Shown one piece after another: positions 7,666 to 16,706 of a stretch of 64,000 nt of DNA (position 1 is its first letter; each line of letters begins with the position of its first letter). The stretch is taken from positions 1 through 64,000 of the forward strand of contig NZ_BMSE01000020.1 of assembly GCF_014648995.1 (NCBI RefSeq), written 5' to 3'. Source of the stretch: Streptomyces massasporeus. Its GTDB lineage: Bacteria > Actinomycetota > Actinomycetes > Streptomycetales > Streptomycetaceae. Under the pieces are notes generated by a model. That model was not told the origin of the DNA, made no database searches, and worked only from the letters and a program-made list of their open reading frames with translations. A program made the translations under genes and the position numbers.

Positions 7666-9825
7666 TCACCTGGCGACTTCCGCCCAGACGACCTTCCCGG
7701 TGTCCGTCCACCGCACCCCCCACCGGGTGGTGAGCCGGTGCACGATGCTCAGGCCACGACCGCCGTTGTCGAGCAGGTCGCCCCGCCTCAGACGCGGCCT
7801 GCCGTTGCCGCTGTCGCCCACCTCGCACAGCAGCCCGTGGCCGGCCCTGATCAGCCGCACCGTGATGGGCCCCTCGGCGAAGCGCACCGCGTTCGTGACG
7901 AGCTCGCTGACCAGCAACAGCACGCTGTCCCGGGTGACGTCCCTGATGCCCCACCGCCTCAGCAGCGCGGCGACGTGCGTGCGTGCCCGGGCGGGGGCGT
8001 CGCCGCGGGCGGGCAGCCGCCAGGACGCCGTGTCCTCCTTGCGGTAGCCGATCATCCGCGCGAGCAGCAGGGTCACGTCGTCGCGCTGAGGCGCGGGCGC
8101 CAGCGTGGAGACGATCCGCCGTGCGGCCTGCTGCAGGGTGTCCCAGGGGTGCACCGTGGACACGATGTCCGACAACCCGCCGATGCCCTCGTCGATCGAC
8201 AGGTCACGGTCCTCCACCAGGCCGTCGGTGTAGAGCGCGAGCATGGAGCCCGGCGGCACGCCGATGGTGTACACGTCGAACGGCTCCCGCAGCGCGAACT
8301 CGGCTCCCAGGCCGGGGTGAGGGCGGATCGAGAGCGGGCCCGCGCGCCCGTCCGGGGAGACCAGGATCGGGGGGAGGTGCCCGGCGCTGGACAGCGTCAC
8401 ATGGTGGCCGACCGGGTCGTAGAGGGCGATGCAGCACGTCGATCCGAGGGCGCTGTAGCCGGCCGCCAGTCCGGAGTCCGCGTCGTCCAGCACCGTCACC
8501 GTCTCGTCCAGGTGCTCCAGCACCTGGTCGGGCGCGAGCCCCGCGGACAGCAGCGCTCGGGCCTCCATGCTCAGCTGGCCCATGGTGGCCGCCGCTCCCA
8601 GGCCGTGGCCGACGACGTCGCCGACCACCAGTGCGGTACGGCCGTCGGGCAGCGGGAAGCTGTTCACCCAGTCTCCCCCGACGCCCGCACTGTCGGGGGT
8701 CGCGGGCTGGTAGACGCTGGCGATGTCGATGGTGTCGCCGCCGGTCCGGGGCAGGAGCCGGCGCTGCAAGGCCAGCACCTGGGTGTGCTCGCGCTGGTGC
8801 TGACGGGCCAGGTCGACGTGGTGGGCGGTCCGGGCCACCAGCTCTTGCAGGTCGAACAGCTCGCCGTCGCGGAAGGGGCAGTCCGCCCGCCGCCAGACCT
8901 CCGCCACGCCCAGCACGACGGGCGGTGCGCCGTCCAGGACCAGGGGTATGCACGCCAGACCCGCCGACCGGTCGCCGGGCACCAGGGCACGCACCACGCG
9001 TGGGCTGCCGAAGACCCGCTCGAGCGCCTCCCGGTCGGGTATGACGATGGTCTGCGGGGCGTCGTCCCGCAGCACCGCCTGCGCCAGCAGGCGACTCGCG
9101 TCCCCGGGAAGATCGTCGCCCGGGGTCATGTACCCCTCGGGCCACACCCGGTCCGGCACCAGGGCCGCCCGCCGCAGATGGATGCGCCCCTGCGCCTTTC
9201 CAGTGACTCCCTCGCCTGTCCACACGGCGAAGTCGAGGTCGACGGCGGCCACGTCTCCCCAGGCCAGCAGGGACTCCGCCAGCGACTGCGCCGTCTCGCC
9301 GATGTCCAGCGAGGTGCCGATCGCGGTCTCGGCGGCGTAGAGGTGGAGCCTCCTGGCCATGGCGATCACGGAGACGGTCAGGCCCTCCTCGGCTGCCGCG
9401 GCGGGCAGGATGCTCATGGAGACCACCAGCTCCGACCCGTCGCCCCGGCGCAGTCGCTGGATCCGGGCGACGTGCGCCTCACCGCTCTCGATGACCTGCC
9501 GCAACCGCCGGGTGACCGTCGGCACGTCACCGGGGGGCAGGAGATCGACGAACGGCTTCCCGGCTCCGGCGTCCAGACCCTCGAACACGGGCGCTTCCAG
9601 GTTGCAGCGGGTGATGATCAGGTCCGTGTCGAGGTTGAGCGCGCCGAGGATCTGCTCCTGACGGCCGGCTGCCGGGTTCTCGGGGGCCCGCAGGGGGGTG
9701 CGGTCGCCCTGCGCTTGGGCAGTGCCGCCGGGCGCGGCCGCTCCGCCACGCGGGATGTAGCGCCCCAGAGCGCGGCTGACCAGGTCGAACGCCGAGGAGG
9801 ACGAGGGCGAGGGTGTGGAGTCCAT
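7666..9825 (-). CDS. PAS-GAF-SpoIIE PP2C phosphatase with C-terminal anti-sigma-type ATPase
   Basis: A 719-residue cytosolic regulator. Order: low-complexity N-terminus, PAS-like region (about 55-160), GAF-like region (about 165-345), SpoIIE/RsbU-type PP2C phosphatase (about 365-580, with GGDWVNSFPLPDGRTALVVGDVVGHG and the metal aspartates in YTDGLVED), then a HATPase_c domain of the RsbW type (about 590-719; LLVSELVTNAVRFAEG is the N-box, GRGLSIVHRL the G2 box). Such fusions control sigma-factor partner switching by dephosphorylating anti-anti-sigma factors and rephosphorylating or binding partners. Its partners are not in the window. A second SpoIIE-type gene lies about 210 bp upstream on the same strand. 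Confidence 0.92.
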   Translation of the reverse strand: MDSTPSPSSSSAFDLVSRALGRYIPRGGAAAPGGTAQAQGDRTPLRAPENPAAGRQEQILGALNLDTDLIITRCNLEAPVFEGLDAGAGKPFVDLLPPGDVPTVTRRLRQVIESGEAHVARIQRLRRGDGSELVVSMSILPAAAAEEGLTVSVIAMARRLHLYAAETAIGTSLDIGETAQSLAESLLAWGDVAAVDLDFAVWTGEGVTGKAQGRIHLRRAALVPDRVWPEGYMTPGDDLPGDASRLLAQAVLRDDAPQTIVIPDREALERVFGSPRVVRALVPGDRSAGLACIPLVLDGAPPVVLGVAEVWRRADCPFRDGELFDLQELVARTAHHVDLARQHQREHTQVLALQRRLLPRTGGDTIDIASVYQPATPDSAGVGGDWVNSFPLPDGRTALVVGDVVGHGLGAAATMGQLSMEARALLSAGLAPDQVLEHLDETVTVLDDADSGLAAGYSALGSTCCIALYDPVGHHVTLSSAGHLPPILVSPDGRAGPLSIRPHPGLGAEFALREPFDVYTIGVPPGSMLALYTDGLVEDRDLSIDEGIGGLSDIVSTVHPWDTLQQAARRIVSTLAPAPQRDDVTLLLARMIGYRKEDTASWRLPARGDAPARARTHVAALLRRWGIRDVTRDSVLLLVSELVTNAVRFAEGPITVRLIRAGHGLLCEVGDSGNGRPRLRRGDLLDNGGRGLSIVHRLTTRWGVRWTDTGKVVWAEVAR

Positions 9826-10038
9826 GCGGCTCTCTCAGCAATCCCCGGCGCGGGTGCCGGGGTTGTTTTCGGACCCGTGCGGTGGGGCCCCGAGTCCCTG
9901 GCCGCACACCTCATTGAATAACACCGGGGGCCGCTTCGCACACACCAGCGAGCGGGGTGGATGCGGGCGGTGCCGGTGCCGTGGCCGGTGGGCCTGTCCC
10001 GGCCGGGCTTCTCAGGACCCCATGGGTCCGGGATCCGC

Positions 10039-12117
10039 TCAGAGCGCGGTCAGCGGCTGCGCATGCGCGATGAGAAGCGCGACATCGTCATGGTCGGCGG
10101 GATGACGGAGTTGCCGGAGCAGTCGGTCGCAGGTGTCCTCCGCGGACGGGTGCGGTGGGGCCAGCAGGCGCAGGAGATGGTCCAGGCGCTTGTCGATGGG
10201 GTCGTCGCGGGTCTCGACGAGACCGTCGGTGTACAGGATCAGTTGATCGCCGGGGTTCATGGCGAGAGTGGAGGTTTCGAAGGGTCCGCTGCCCACGCCC
10301 AGCGGGGTGCCCGTGGGCAGGTCGAGCAGTTCAGGGGGTCCGCCGGCCCGTACCAGGACCGGGGGCAGGTGGCCGGCGCAGGCCACCTGCAAGAGGCGCT
10401 CGTGCGGGTCGTAGACCGCGTAGACGCACGTGGCGATGTAGGGGTCGAGGCCCTGTGTGATCTTGTCGAGGTGGGTGAGGATCCGGCTCGGTGCCAGGTC
10501 GAGGTCGGCGAGGGTGGAGGTGGCGGTGCGCAGCCGGCCCATGGCGGTGGCGGCCGGGATGCCGCTGCCCATGACGTCGCCGACCGCCAGGCCGGTGCGA
10601 TCGCCGCTGAGGGGGATGATGTCGTACCAGTCGCCGCCGACCTCGCTGAAGGCCTGCGCGGGCCGGTACCGGGCAGCGATCTCCAGGCCGGGGCGGCGGG
10701 GCGAGGGCCGGGGCAGCAGGCTGCGCTGAAGGGTTTCGGCGGCGCTGCGGATGTGCTGGTGCAGGACGGCGTTGTCGATGCTCAGCGCGGCGGACGAGGC
10801 CAGCTCACAGGCGAGGGTGAGGTCGTCCTCGTCGAAGGGTTGCGGGTTGCGGGCGCGGGCCAGGCCCATCACTCCGATGATCTCTCCGCGGGCGATGAGG
10901 GGGACGGCCATGTCGGTGTGGACCCCGGCTTCGGCGAGCAGGCCGGCTGCGGCGTCGTCGGCCGCGATACGGCTGAGCTCGCCGATCTCCAGGTGGGTGA
11001 TCAGCTGGGGCTTGCGGGTGCGGAGGCAGTGGGCCGCCGGATGGTCGGTGTGGTAGGTCGTGAGGTGGCCGGGGGCGATGATCGCCTCGGAGGCACCGGT
11101 GGGGTAGGCGGTCTTCACCGCCAGGGCGCGGAACAGTGCCGGGCCCTCGCCGCGGTCCGGGCGGCCCGTCCGCAGGACGGAGTCCAGGATGTCCACCGCG
11201 ATCATGTCGGCCAGGTCGGGCACCAGGACGTCCGCCAGTTCCTGGGCGGTCCGCTCCACTTCCAGGGTGGTTCCGATGCGGGCCGAGCCGTCGGCCATGA
11301 GGCGCAGGCGCTGCTGGGCCCGGTCGGCCTGCCTGGCCGACTCGTAGCGGTCGGTGACGTCCACGACCACGTTGGCGATGCCCAGCACCTGTCCGCCCTG
11401 GTCCTCGAGCCGGTAGAGCGACACGGCCCAGGCGTGGTCGTGGTCCGGGTCGGCTCGGGTACGGCCCACCACCTGCTCGTCGACCAGGGGCAGTCCGGTC
11501 TCCAGGACCTCCCGCATCTGGTTCTCCGCGGTCGTGAAGGGCGCGCCGGGCAGGATCTCCCGGAAGTGGCGGCCCACGTGTTCGGCCTCCGGGACGCCGT
11601 GCATCGCGGCCAGGGCCCCGTTGACGGCCACGTACCGCAGCTCGGTGTCGAGGACGGACAGGCCGATCGGTGCCTGGGTGACCAGCTGGCTGGACAGGGC
11701 CATCTTGCGCTCCACCTGCCGCACGGTGGCCCGGTCGGTGGCGAGCCCGAGCGCGTAGTGGTCTCCGAGGTTGTCCGTCAGCCGCATGTTGCGGAACTCG
11801 ACCGTCCGGGTGCTGCCGTCCTTGCGCCGCACGGGGAAGGGCCCCGCCCAGCCTCGGCCTGTCTCCATCACCTCGGCGAACAGTGCGAGCCCCGCCTCCT
11901 GATGCTCGGGATGGATCAGCAGGGCGGCCGCGTACTGTCCGACCGCTTCGTCGAAGGTGTAGCCGAACAGTTCCTCGGCCTGGGGGCTCCACATGTCGAT
12001 CCGGCCGTCGGCCTCCACCAGCACCGCGGCGACGCCCAGAAGGTCCATCAGCCCGCTCGGGCCGGATGCCGCCTCCTCCGGATCACCCTCCGAAGGCTGA
12101 TTCGCTCGGCTCATCAC
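10039..12117 (-). CDS. PAS-PAS-GAF-SpoIIE PP2C phosphatase
   Basis: A 692-residue protein. Two PAS domains (about 20-135 and 140-260; ILVEADGRIDMWSPQAEELFGYT-type start and LSVLDTELRYVAVNGALAAMHG) and a GAF domain (about 285-430) feed a SpoIIE phosphatase domain (about 460-685; EVGGDWYDIIPLSGDRTGLAVGDVMGSG and YTDGLVETRDDPIDKR). Unlike its downstream neighbour, it has no C-terminal HATPase. It is expected to be a cytosolic serine phosphatase acting on STAS-domain anti-anti-sigma factors after redox, ligand or light sensing by the PAS/GAF part. Two adjacent ATG codons start the gene. Confidence 0.92.
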   Translation of the reverse strand: MMSRANQPSEGDPEEAASGPSGLMDLLGVAAVLVEADGRIDMWSPQAEELFGYTFDEAVGQYAAALLIHPEHQEAGLALFAEVMETGRGWAGPFPVRRKDGSTRTVEFRNMRLTDNLGDHYALGLATDRATVRQVERKMALSSQLVTQAPIGLSVLDTELRYVAVNGALAAMHGVPEAEHVGRHFREILPGAPFTTAENQMREVLETGLPLVDEQVVGRTRADPDHDHAWAVSLYRLEDQGGQVLGIANVVVDVTDRYESARQADRAQQRLRLMADGSARIGTTLEVERTAQELADVLVPDLADMIAVDILDSVLRTGRPDRGEGPALFRALAVKTAYPTGASEAIIAPGHLTTYHTDHPAAHCLRTRKPQLITHLEIGELSRIAADDAAAGLLAEAGVHTDMAVPLIARGEIIGVMGLARARNPQPFDEDDLTLACELASSAALSIDNAVLHQHIRSAAETLQRSLLPRPSPRRPGLEIAARYRPAQAFSEVGGDWYDIIPLSGDRTGLAVGDVMGSGIPAATAMGRLRTATSTLADLDLAPSRILTHLDKITQGLDPYIATCVYAVYDPHERLLQVACAGHLPPVLVRAGGPPELLDLPTGTPLGVGSGPFETSTLAMNPGDQLILYTDGLVETRDDPIDKRLDHLLRLLAPPHPSAEDTCDRLLRQLRHPADHDDVALLIAHAQPLTAL

Positions 12118-12380
12118 ATTCGCCCCTTAGGCCTGTCGACCTCACCGGCGCGCCCGCCTGCCCGGGCAGACGCTCACGGCGGTCTCGTTGCAGGTCAGCA
12201 TCCCGTTCACGATGCGGTACGCGGCCTGAGTTCGACCAGGGGACGCGCCGGGAGAGCGCCGCGCCCTCGGCCGAACCTGGCGACCGCGGGCGACCGGCAC
12301 GGGGTCCGTGCCGTGCCCGGCCCGCTGGGTCGGTCCTCACCCTTCCAGCCTTCCACACGTCCCGATTCCGGCCGGGAGGA

Positions 12381-13763
12381 TCAGGTCTCCCGGGTGAGAT
12401 CCGGGGAGTTTGTCCGACCGGCCGTCGGTGGCGTGTCGTGCGGGGCCGGAAGCTCCCGTCCCAGGCGGGCGAGCGGGGATAGGACCATCACCACGGGGGA
12501 CAGCAGCATGCCCGCGGCCGTCGCCAGCAGGCCGGTGCGCAGCCCCCACTCCCCCGCGAGGAATCCACCGGCCAAGGAGCCGAGCGGGGTCAGACCCATG
12601 CCGGCGAACGTGATCGTCGCCGCCGCGCGGCCTTGCAGCCCGTCCGGAGTGACGGACTGCCGAACGGCCATCACCGTGACGTTCACCAGCTGGCCGCCGA
12701 AGCCGAAGACGAAGCCGACCGTGAGGAGGGCGGGAACCGTCACAGCGGAGGCGCCGTGCAGCGCGGGCACGCACAGGAACACGCCGTCGCCGAGCGTCGC
12801 CGCGCACACGAGGACCGTGCCGTACCCGAACCTGCTCGGCAGACGGGCCGCCAGCAGCGAGCCCAGGAGCGCCCCCGGTCCCGCCGCGGCGAGCGCCAGT
12901 CCTACAACGGTGCCCGACAGGTGCAGTTCCCGCGGCAGGAACAGCAGGTAGACGGTCATCATGGCCGCGAAGGAGAACTGGAACGCGGCCGAGGCCAGGC
13001 ACGCGACCCGGAGCACGGAGTCGCCGGCGACGAAGCGCAGGCCCTCATGTATCCGCCGCCACATCCGCGGGGCGGTGGTGCGGTACGTGCCGCCGTCGTC
13101 GCCGGTGCGAGGCTCGTCCGGGCGCTCCGGCATCGTTTCGGCCCGGCGGATCCGCCGGATCGACAGGAAGGACAGCGTGAAGAACAGCGCGCTGAAGGCG
13201 GCGGCGATCGGCGCCGACAGCAGGGACACCAGCGCTCCCCCGAGGGCGGGACCGCCGATCTGCGCCGCGGACCGGCTGCCTTCGAGCGCGCTGTTGCCCC
13301 GCACCAGGTGGTCGCGTTCCACCAGTCGTACGAGCGATGCCTGGTAGGCCACGTCGAAGAACACGGACAGGGCCCCGACGGCGAAGGCGAGCACGAGCAG
13401 GCCGGACATGCCGAGCCCGCCGAAGAGGCCGGCCACGGCCACCGCGCCCAGGGCCAGGGCGCGGCCCACGTCCGTGAGGACCATGGTCGTGCGGGTGCGC
13501 CACCTGTCCACCCACGCGCCGGCGAAGAGCGACAGCAGCAGGATCGGCGCCTGCCCCACGGCGCGGAGGACGCCCAGCTCGCCGGCACCGGCGTGAAGCG
13601 TCAGGACGGCCAGGAGCGGCAGGACCACCAGGCTTGCGTGTTCCCCGAGTTGGGAGGCTGTCTGCCCCACCCAGAGTCTGCGGAAGTCGGCGTCCCGCCA
13701 CAGGCCGGCCGGAGCAGGCCGGGGGGAATTCGGTTCAGCGGAGGAAGCGGACGGCACGGGCAT
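12381..13763 (-). CDS. MFS transporter (MFS_3, EntS-like)
   Basis: About 460 residues with 12 predicted membrane helices and the intracellular-loop motif AGAWVDRWRTRTTM between helices 2 and 3. The start LWRDADFRRLWVGQTASQLGEHASLVVLPLLAV is typical of the MFS_3 group, which includes the enterobactin exporter EntS and macrolide efflux proteins. Efflux of a small molecule is likely; the substrate is unknown. I chose the ATG at 13763. An in-frame GTG at 13799 would add 12 residues, and neither has a well-placed Shine-Dalgarno sequence. Confidence 0.88.
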   Translation of the reverse strand: MPVPSASSAEPNSPRPAPAGLWRDADFRRLWVGQTASQLGEHASLVVLPLLAVLTLHAGAGELGVLRAVGQAPILLLSLFAGAWVDRWRTRTTMVLTDVGRALALGAVAVAGLFGGLGMSGLLVLAFAVGALSVFFDVAYQASLVRLVERDHLVRGNSALEGSRSAAQIGGPALGGALVSLLSAPIAAAFSALFFTLSFLSIRRIRRAETMPERPDEPRTGDDGGTYRTTAPRMWRRIHEGLRFVAGDSVLRVACLASAAFQFSFAAMMTVYLLFLPRELHLSGTVVGLALAAAGPGALLGSLLAARLPSRFGYGTVLVCAATLGDGVFLCVPALHGASAVTVPALLTVGFVFGFGGQLVNVTVMAVRQSVTPDGLQGRAAATITFAGMGLTPLGSLAGGFLAGEWGLRTGLLATAAGMLLSPVVMVLSPLARLGRELPAPHDTPPTAGRTNSPDLTRET

Positions 13764-14018
13764 CCCTTGTGTTGCCGACAACGAGGCCCGCCACCGCACG
13801 CACGTGAGGTGCGTCGGCGGTCCGGGCAGGAGAGGGCTCGCTGTGCCGCGACATCAAGGGCAGCACGCGAAGACAGGCCGGTCACGGCCGACGACGTCAA
13901 CGCGCGCTCGGGACACCGACCATGTGATCGCTCCTCGCGGGGACTCGCTGTGCCCGAACTCTAGGCGCCGGCGGGACGGCACGGAAGGCGGCCCCTCCCG
14001 ACGCGCCGGCACCCGGGC

Positions 14019-14957
14019 TCATGACGTGTGGCGCAGGATCTCGGCGGCCAGGCGTTCGTCCAGCGCCCCGGGCAGGGTGTGGCCCATGCCCTCGATCATC
14101 ACGAGGTGGGCGCCGGGGACGGCGGCGGCCGTCGCCTCGGCGTGTGCGGGCGGGAACATCGGGTCCTCCGTGCCGTGCAGCACCAGCGTCGGTGTGGTGA
14201 CCGAGGCCAGGTCGGTCGTGGAACCCGAGCCTGCGGCCCCTGCGAGGGTGTGGTTGAGCCCGGCGTTCAGATCACGTGCCCGCTCGTACACCCGCTGTTC
14301 CATCGCGCGGTACTCGCCCTCGTCGAACGGCAGCACCCGTCCGTGCAGGACCCGCCACAACGGCAGCCGGACGGCGAGGTACTCCTCCAGGTCCGCCTGC
14401 GGATCCGGGAAGGCCGTGGTGAGCGCGGCCAGCAGTTCGGGGCTGGGCGGTGGCAGTTCCCCGGGGAGCGGGGACTCGCCTTGCAGCGCGCGTTGCACCG
14501 CCGAGGCGGTGTCCGTACCGAGGGGTTGGGACGACAGGCTCGTCAGGGTCAGGACCCGGGAGGCGTCGGTGACGGCCAGGCGCTGCGCGATGAGGCCGCC
14601 GAGGGACGCGCCCACCAGGTGGGCCTGTGCGACTCCGAACGCGTCCAGGACGGCGAGCGCGTCGGAGGCCATGTCGGCGACGGTGTAGGGGTGGGTGGTG
14701 AAGTCGACGGTGGACGAGCGACCGGTGTCGCGGTGGTCGTAGCGGACGACCCGCCTGCCCCCGTCTACCAGTCGGCGGACGATGCCGTCGTTCCACTGGG
14801 TGCCCTGTGCCTGTGCGCCCATCACCAGCAGCACGGGTGGGTGGCCGGGATCGCCGACACTCTCCGCCCACAGCTCCACGTCGCCCGTGCGGACGATCTG
14901 CTCGTCGCCCGCCAGGTACTCGTGCGTGTCCTCGTTCTCGAGTTTATTTTCCTGCAT
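14019..14957 (-). CDS. Alpha/beta hydrolase
   Basis: A 312-residue alpha/beta-fold enzyme with the nucleophile elbow GASLGG (Ser118), the acid in LVLHGTEDPMFP and the catalytic His in GMGHTLPG. HRDTGRSS before the elbow is the usual oxyanion-side loop of the proline iminopeptidase/esterase-like group. The substrate is unknown. The first codons are unusually AT-rich for this genome (ATGCAGGAAAATAAACTC) and no Shine-Dalgarno sequence precedes them, so the transcript may be leaderless. It is divergent from a TetR gene 94 bp away, which probably represses it. Confidence 0.9.
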   Translation of the reverse strand: MQENKLENEDTHEYLAGDEQIVRTGDVELWAESVGDPGHPPVLLVMGAQAQGTQWNDGIVRRLVDGGRRVVRYDHRDTGRSSTVDFTTHPYTVADMASDALAVLDAFGVAQAHLVGASLGGLIAQRLAVTDASRVLTLTSLSSQPLGTDTASAVQRALQGESPLPGELPPPSPELLAALTTAFPDPQADLEEYLAVRLPLWRVLHGRVLPFDEGEYRAMEQRVYERARDLNAGLNHTLAGAAGSGSTTDLASVTTPTLVLHGTEDPMFPPAHAEATAAAVPGAHLVMIEGMGHTLPGALDERLAAEILRHTS

Positions 14958-15051
14958 GGTCGTTCAAGATAATGGTTCGAGGCGCCACGCGCACGGGATT
15001 TCCGTCAGGCCGGGTTGGACGCCACGGGCGCCCTCCGGGCAACCTGAGCGC

Positions 15052-15666
15052 ATGGCCGGAGTCAAGGGGCAGGTGCAGAAGCGGGGCGTGGAGCGTCGAC
15101 GCGCCATGGTCGACGCCGCGATCGACCTGTTCGCACGTCAGGGGGTGCGAGGCACCGGCGTGGCCTCGATCGCCGAGCGCGCCGGTGCGACGCCCTCGGC
15201 TCTCATCCACCACTTCGGCAGCAAGGACGGACTCGTCCGGGCCGTCCTGGAGGAAGCCGACCGGCGCGCCCTGCAGCGGCTGTCCGTCCCGGCCGACGCC
15301 GAACCCACCCTGGACCAGGCGTTCGACTGGTTCATCCGGGACGCCGAGCACACCGCCGCCACGGAAGGGCGGTTGGCCGCGCTGCACACCACCCTCACCG
15401 CGGAGAACCTCCAGCCCGGCTCCGTGCTCCACACCTGGTTCCGGGACCGCGGCCGGGCCCTGCGGACCCACCTGTCCGCCCTGTTCACGCGAGCCGTCGC
15501 CGACGGCTCGGCCCGGCCCGGCCTCGACCCGGCGATCCTGGCGGCGGAGACGGCCGCGTTCCTCGAAGGAGCCCACCTGCTGTGGCTGCTCGACCCCGAG
15601 CAGGTGGACCTGACCACCCTTCACCGCAGCTACTTCGAGGGCTTGGCGGCCCGGCTCAAGCCCTGA
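15052..15666 (+). CDS. TetR-family regulator
   Basis: A 204-residue protein with an N-terminal helix-turn-helix (AMVDAAIDLFARQGVRGTGVASIAERAGATPSALIHHFGSKDGLVRAVLEEAD) and an all-helical ligand domain. The ATG at 15052 was chosen because the HTH begins about 15 residues later and sequence further upstream has no family similarity. It faces the alpha/beta hydrolase gene across 94 bp. I saw no clean palindrome there, so repression of the hydrolase is inferred from arrangement only. Confidence 0.88.
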   Translation: MAGVKGQVQKRGVERRRAMVDAAIDLFARQGVRGTGVASIAERAGATPSALIHHFGSKDGLVRAVLEEADRRALQRLSVPADAEPTLDQAFDWFIRDAEHTAATEGRLAALHTTLTAENLQPGSVLHTWFRDRGRALRTHLSALFTRAVADGSARPGLDPAILAAETAAFLEGAHLLWLLDPEQVDLTTLHRSYFEGLAARLKP

Positions 15667-15797
15667 CCGGGACGTGCGGCTGCGCGCCTGTGCCCCGGAC
15701 AGGCTGCCCGCAACGCCGGTAGCCCGCCCGTAGCCATCGGCCGCGTGTCCCGGCCACGGTCCTGTGGCGGGCCCTCGACGCTGCTCACACTGGCCGC

Positions 15798-16541
15798 ATG
15801 TCCGATGCGTCCCCGGTCCTCGCAACCGACGCCCGGCGGGTGGCCGTCATGACCGTACTCACCGTGCTGGCCGGTGCCGTCGACGCCGTGAGCTTTCTGA
15901 CCATGGGGAAGGTGTTCTGCGCGCTGGCGACCGGCAACGTGCTCTTCCTGTCGTTCGGGCTCGCCGGGGAGGGCGATGTTCCGTGGGCGCGATCCGCCGT
16001 CGCGATCGGCGCGTTCATGGCCGGGGCGGCCGGCGCGGGCGTCGCACTGGCGTGGCTCGCGGGGCGCGGACGGCTGTGGTTTCCGATCGGGCTCGTCTGC
16101 GAGGCCGTGCTGCTGGTGTGCGCCGCCACGCTGGCCCTGGCGAGACACGGCACCGGGGCCATCCCCGCCCAGGACGACCGCGGGGTCGTCGCGCTCGTGG
16201 CGCTGGCCATGGGCGTGCGTGCCTCCACCGTCCTGCGCGTCCATGTGCCGGGCATGCCGACGCTGCTGAGCCAGACGGCCATCGCCGAGCTCATCAACGA
16301 CGTGCTGCGACGTCCCCGGGCGGCACTGCGCGGCATGACGGCGAAACAGCGGCTGGCCAGGACCCGGTGGACGGCCACCGTGGGCGGGATCTTCAGCGGC
16401 GGTGTGCTCGGCACGCTGCTGCTGGTGCCGCTGGGCACCGGCCGGGCGCTCCTCGTGATCGCCTCGGTGGTGCTGCTCATCGCGGCGGTGGGCGTGGTCG
16501 CACCGTCTGGGGAGAAGCAGCCGGTTCCGGAGAGCCCGTAG
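15798..16541 (+). CDS. DUF1275 (YoaK-like) membrane protein
   Basis: A 247-residue protein with about six membrane helices. The start VLTVLAGAVDAVSFLTMGKVFCALATGNVLFLSFGLA is the signature of the YoaK/DUF1275 family, which has no established function. The N-terminal ATG fits the family start. A pair of 37-bp tandem repeats follows it and separates it from the DUF4157 gene. Confidence 0.9.
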   Translation: MSDASPVLATDARRVAVMTVLTVLAGAVDAVSFLTMGKVFCALATGNVLFLSFGLAGEGDVPWARSAVAIGAFMAGAAGAGVALAWLAGRGRLWFPIGLVCEAVLLVCAATLALARHGTGAIPAQDDRGVVALVALAMGVRASTVLRVHVPGMPTLLSQTAIAELINDVLRRPRAALRGMTAKQRLARTRWTATVGGIFSGGVLGTLLLVPLGTGRALLVIASVVLLIAAVGVVAPSGEKQPVPESP

Positions 16542-16553
16542 GCGCAGCCGAGC

Positions 16554-16627
16554 GGCAGGTGCCGTGCTCCGGCGAGGACTGGCCCCGGAGGGCAGGTGCC
16601 GTGCACCGGCGAGGACTGCCCCCGGGG
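16554..16627. repeat. Two tandem copies of a 37-bp unit
   Basis: Positions 16554-16590 and 16591-16627 are near-identical head-to-tail copies that differ at only a few bases. They lie between the DUF1275 gene and the DUF4157 gene, 80 bp before the latter's ATG, and so could affect its promoter or the end of the upstream transcript. No protein-binding half site was recognised. Confidence 0.75.
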
Positions 16628-16706
16628 CTGCCCCCGCGGACCTCCCGGCTGCCGGCGCCGGTCGGGTAGGAGGGGAGGGCCCTCGTCGAACGAAGGGGAG
16701 ACGCGC

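Noticed and set aside
9840-9864. Terminator hairpin between the two SpoIIE genes
   Set aside because: A 7-bp stem CCCCGGC/GCCGGGG with a short T-rich tail exists, but its direction relative to the minus-strand genes is wrong for termination of the upstream gene, so it was not listed.
9961-12951. Long plus-strand open frame of 996 codons across the SpoIIE phosphatase region
   Set aside because: It is antisense to the clear PAS-GAF-PP2C gene and gives Gly/Val/Arg-rich translation with no family motifs; high GC keeps antisense frames open.
14958-15051. Operator between the TetR and alpha/beta hydrolase genes
   Set aside because: No convincing inverted repeat was seen; only AT-rich sequence near the hydrolase start.
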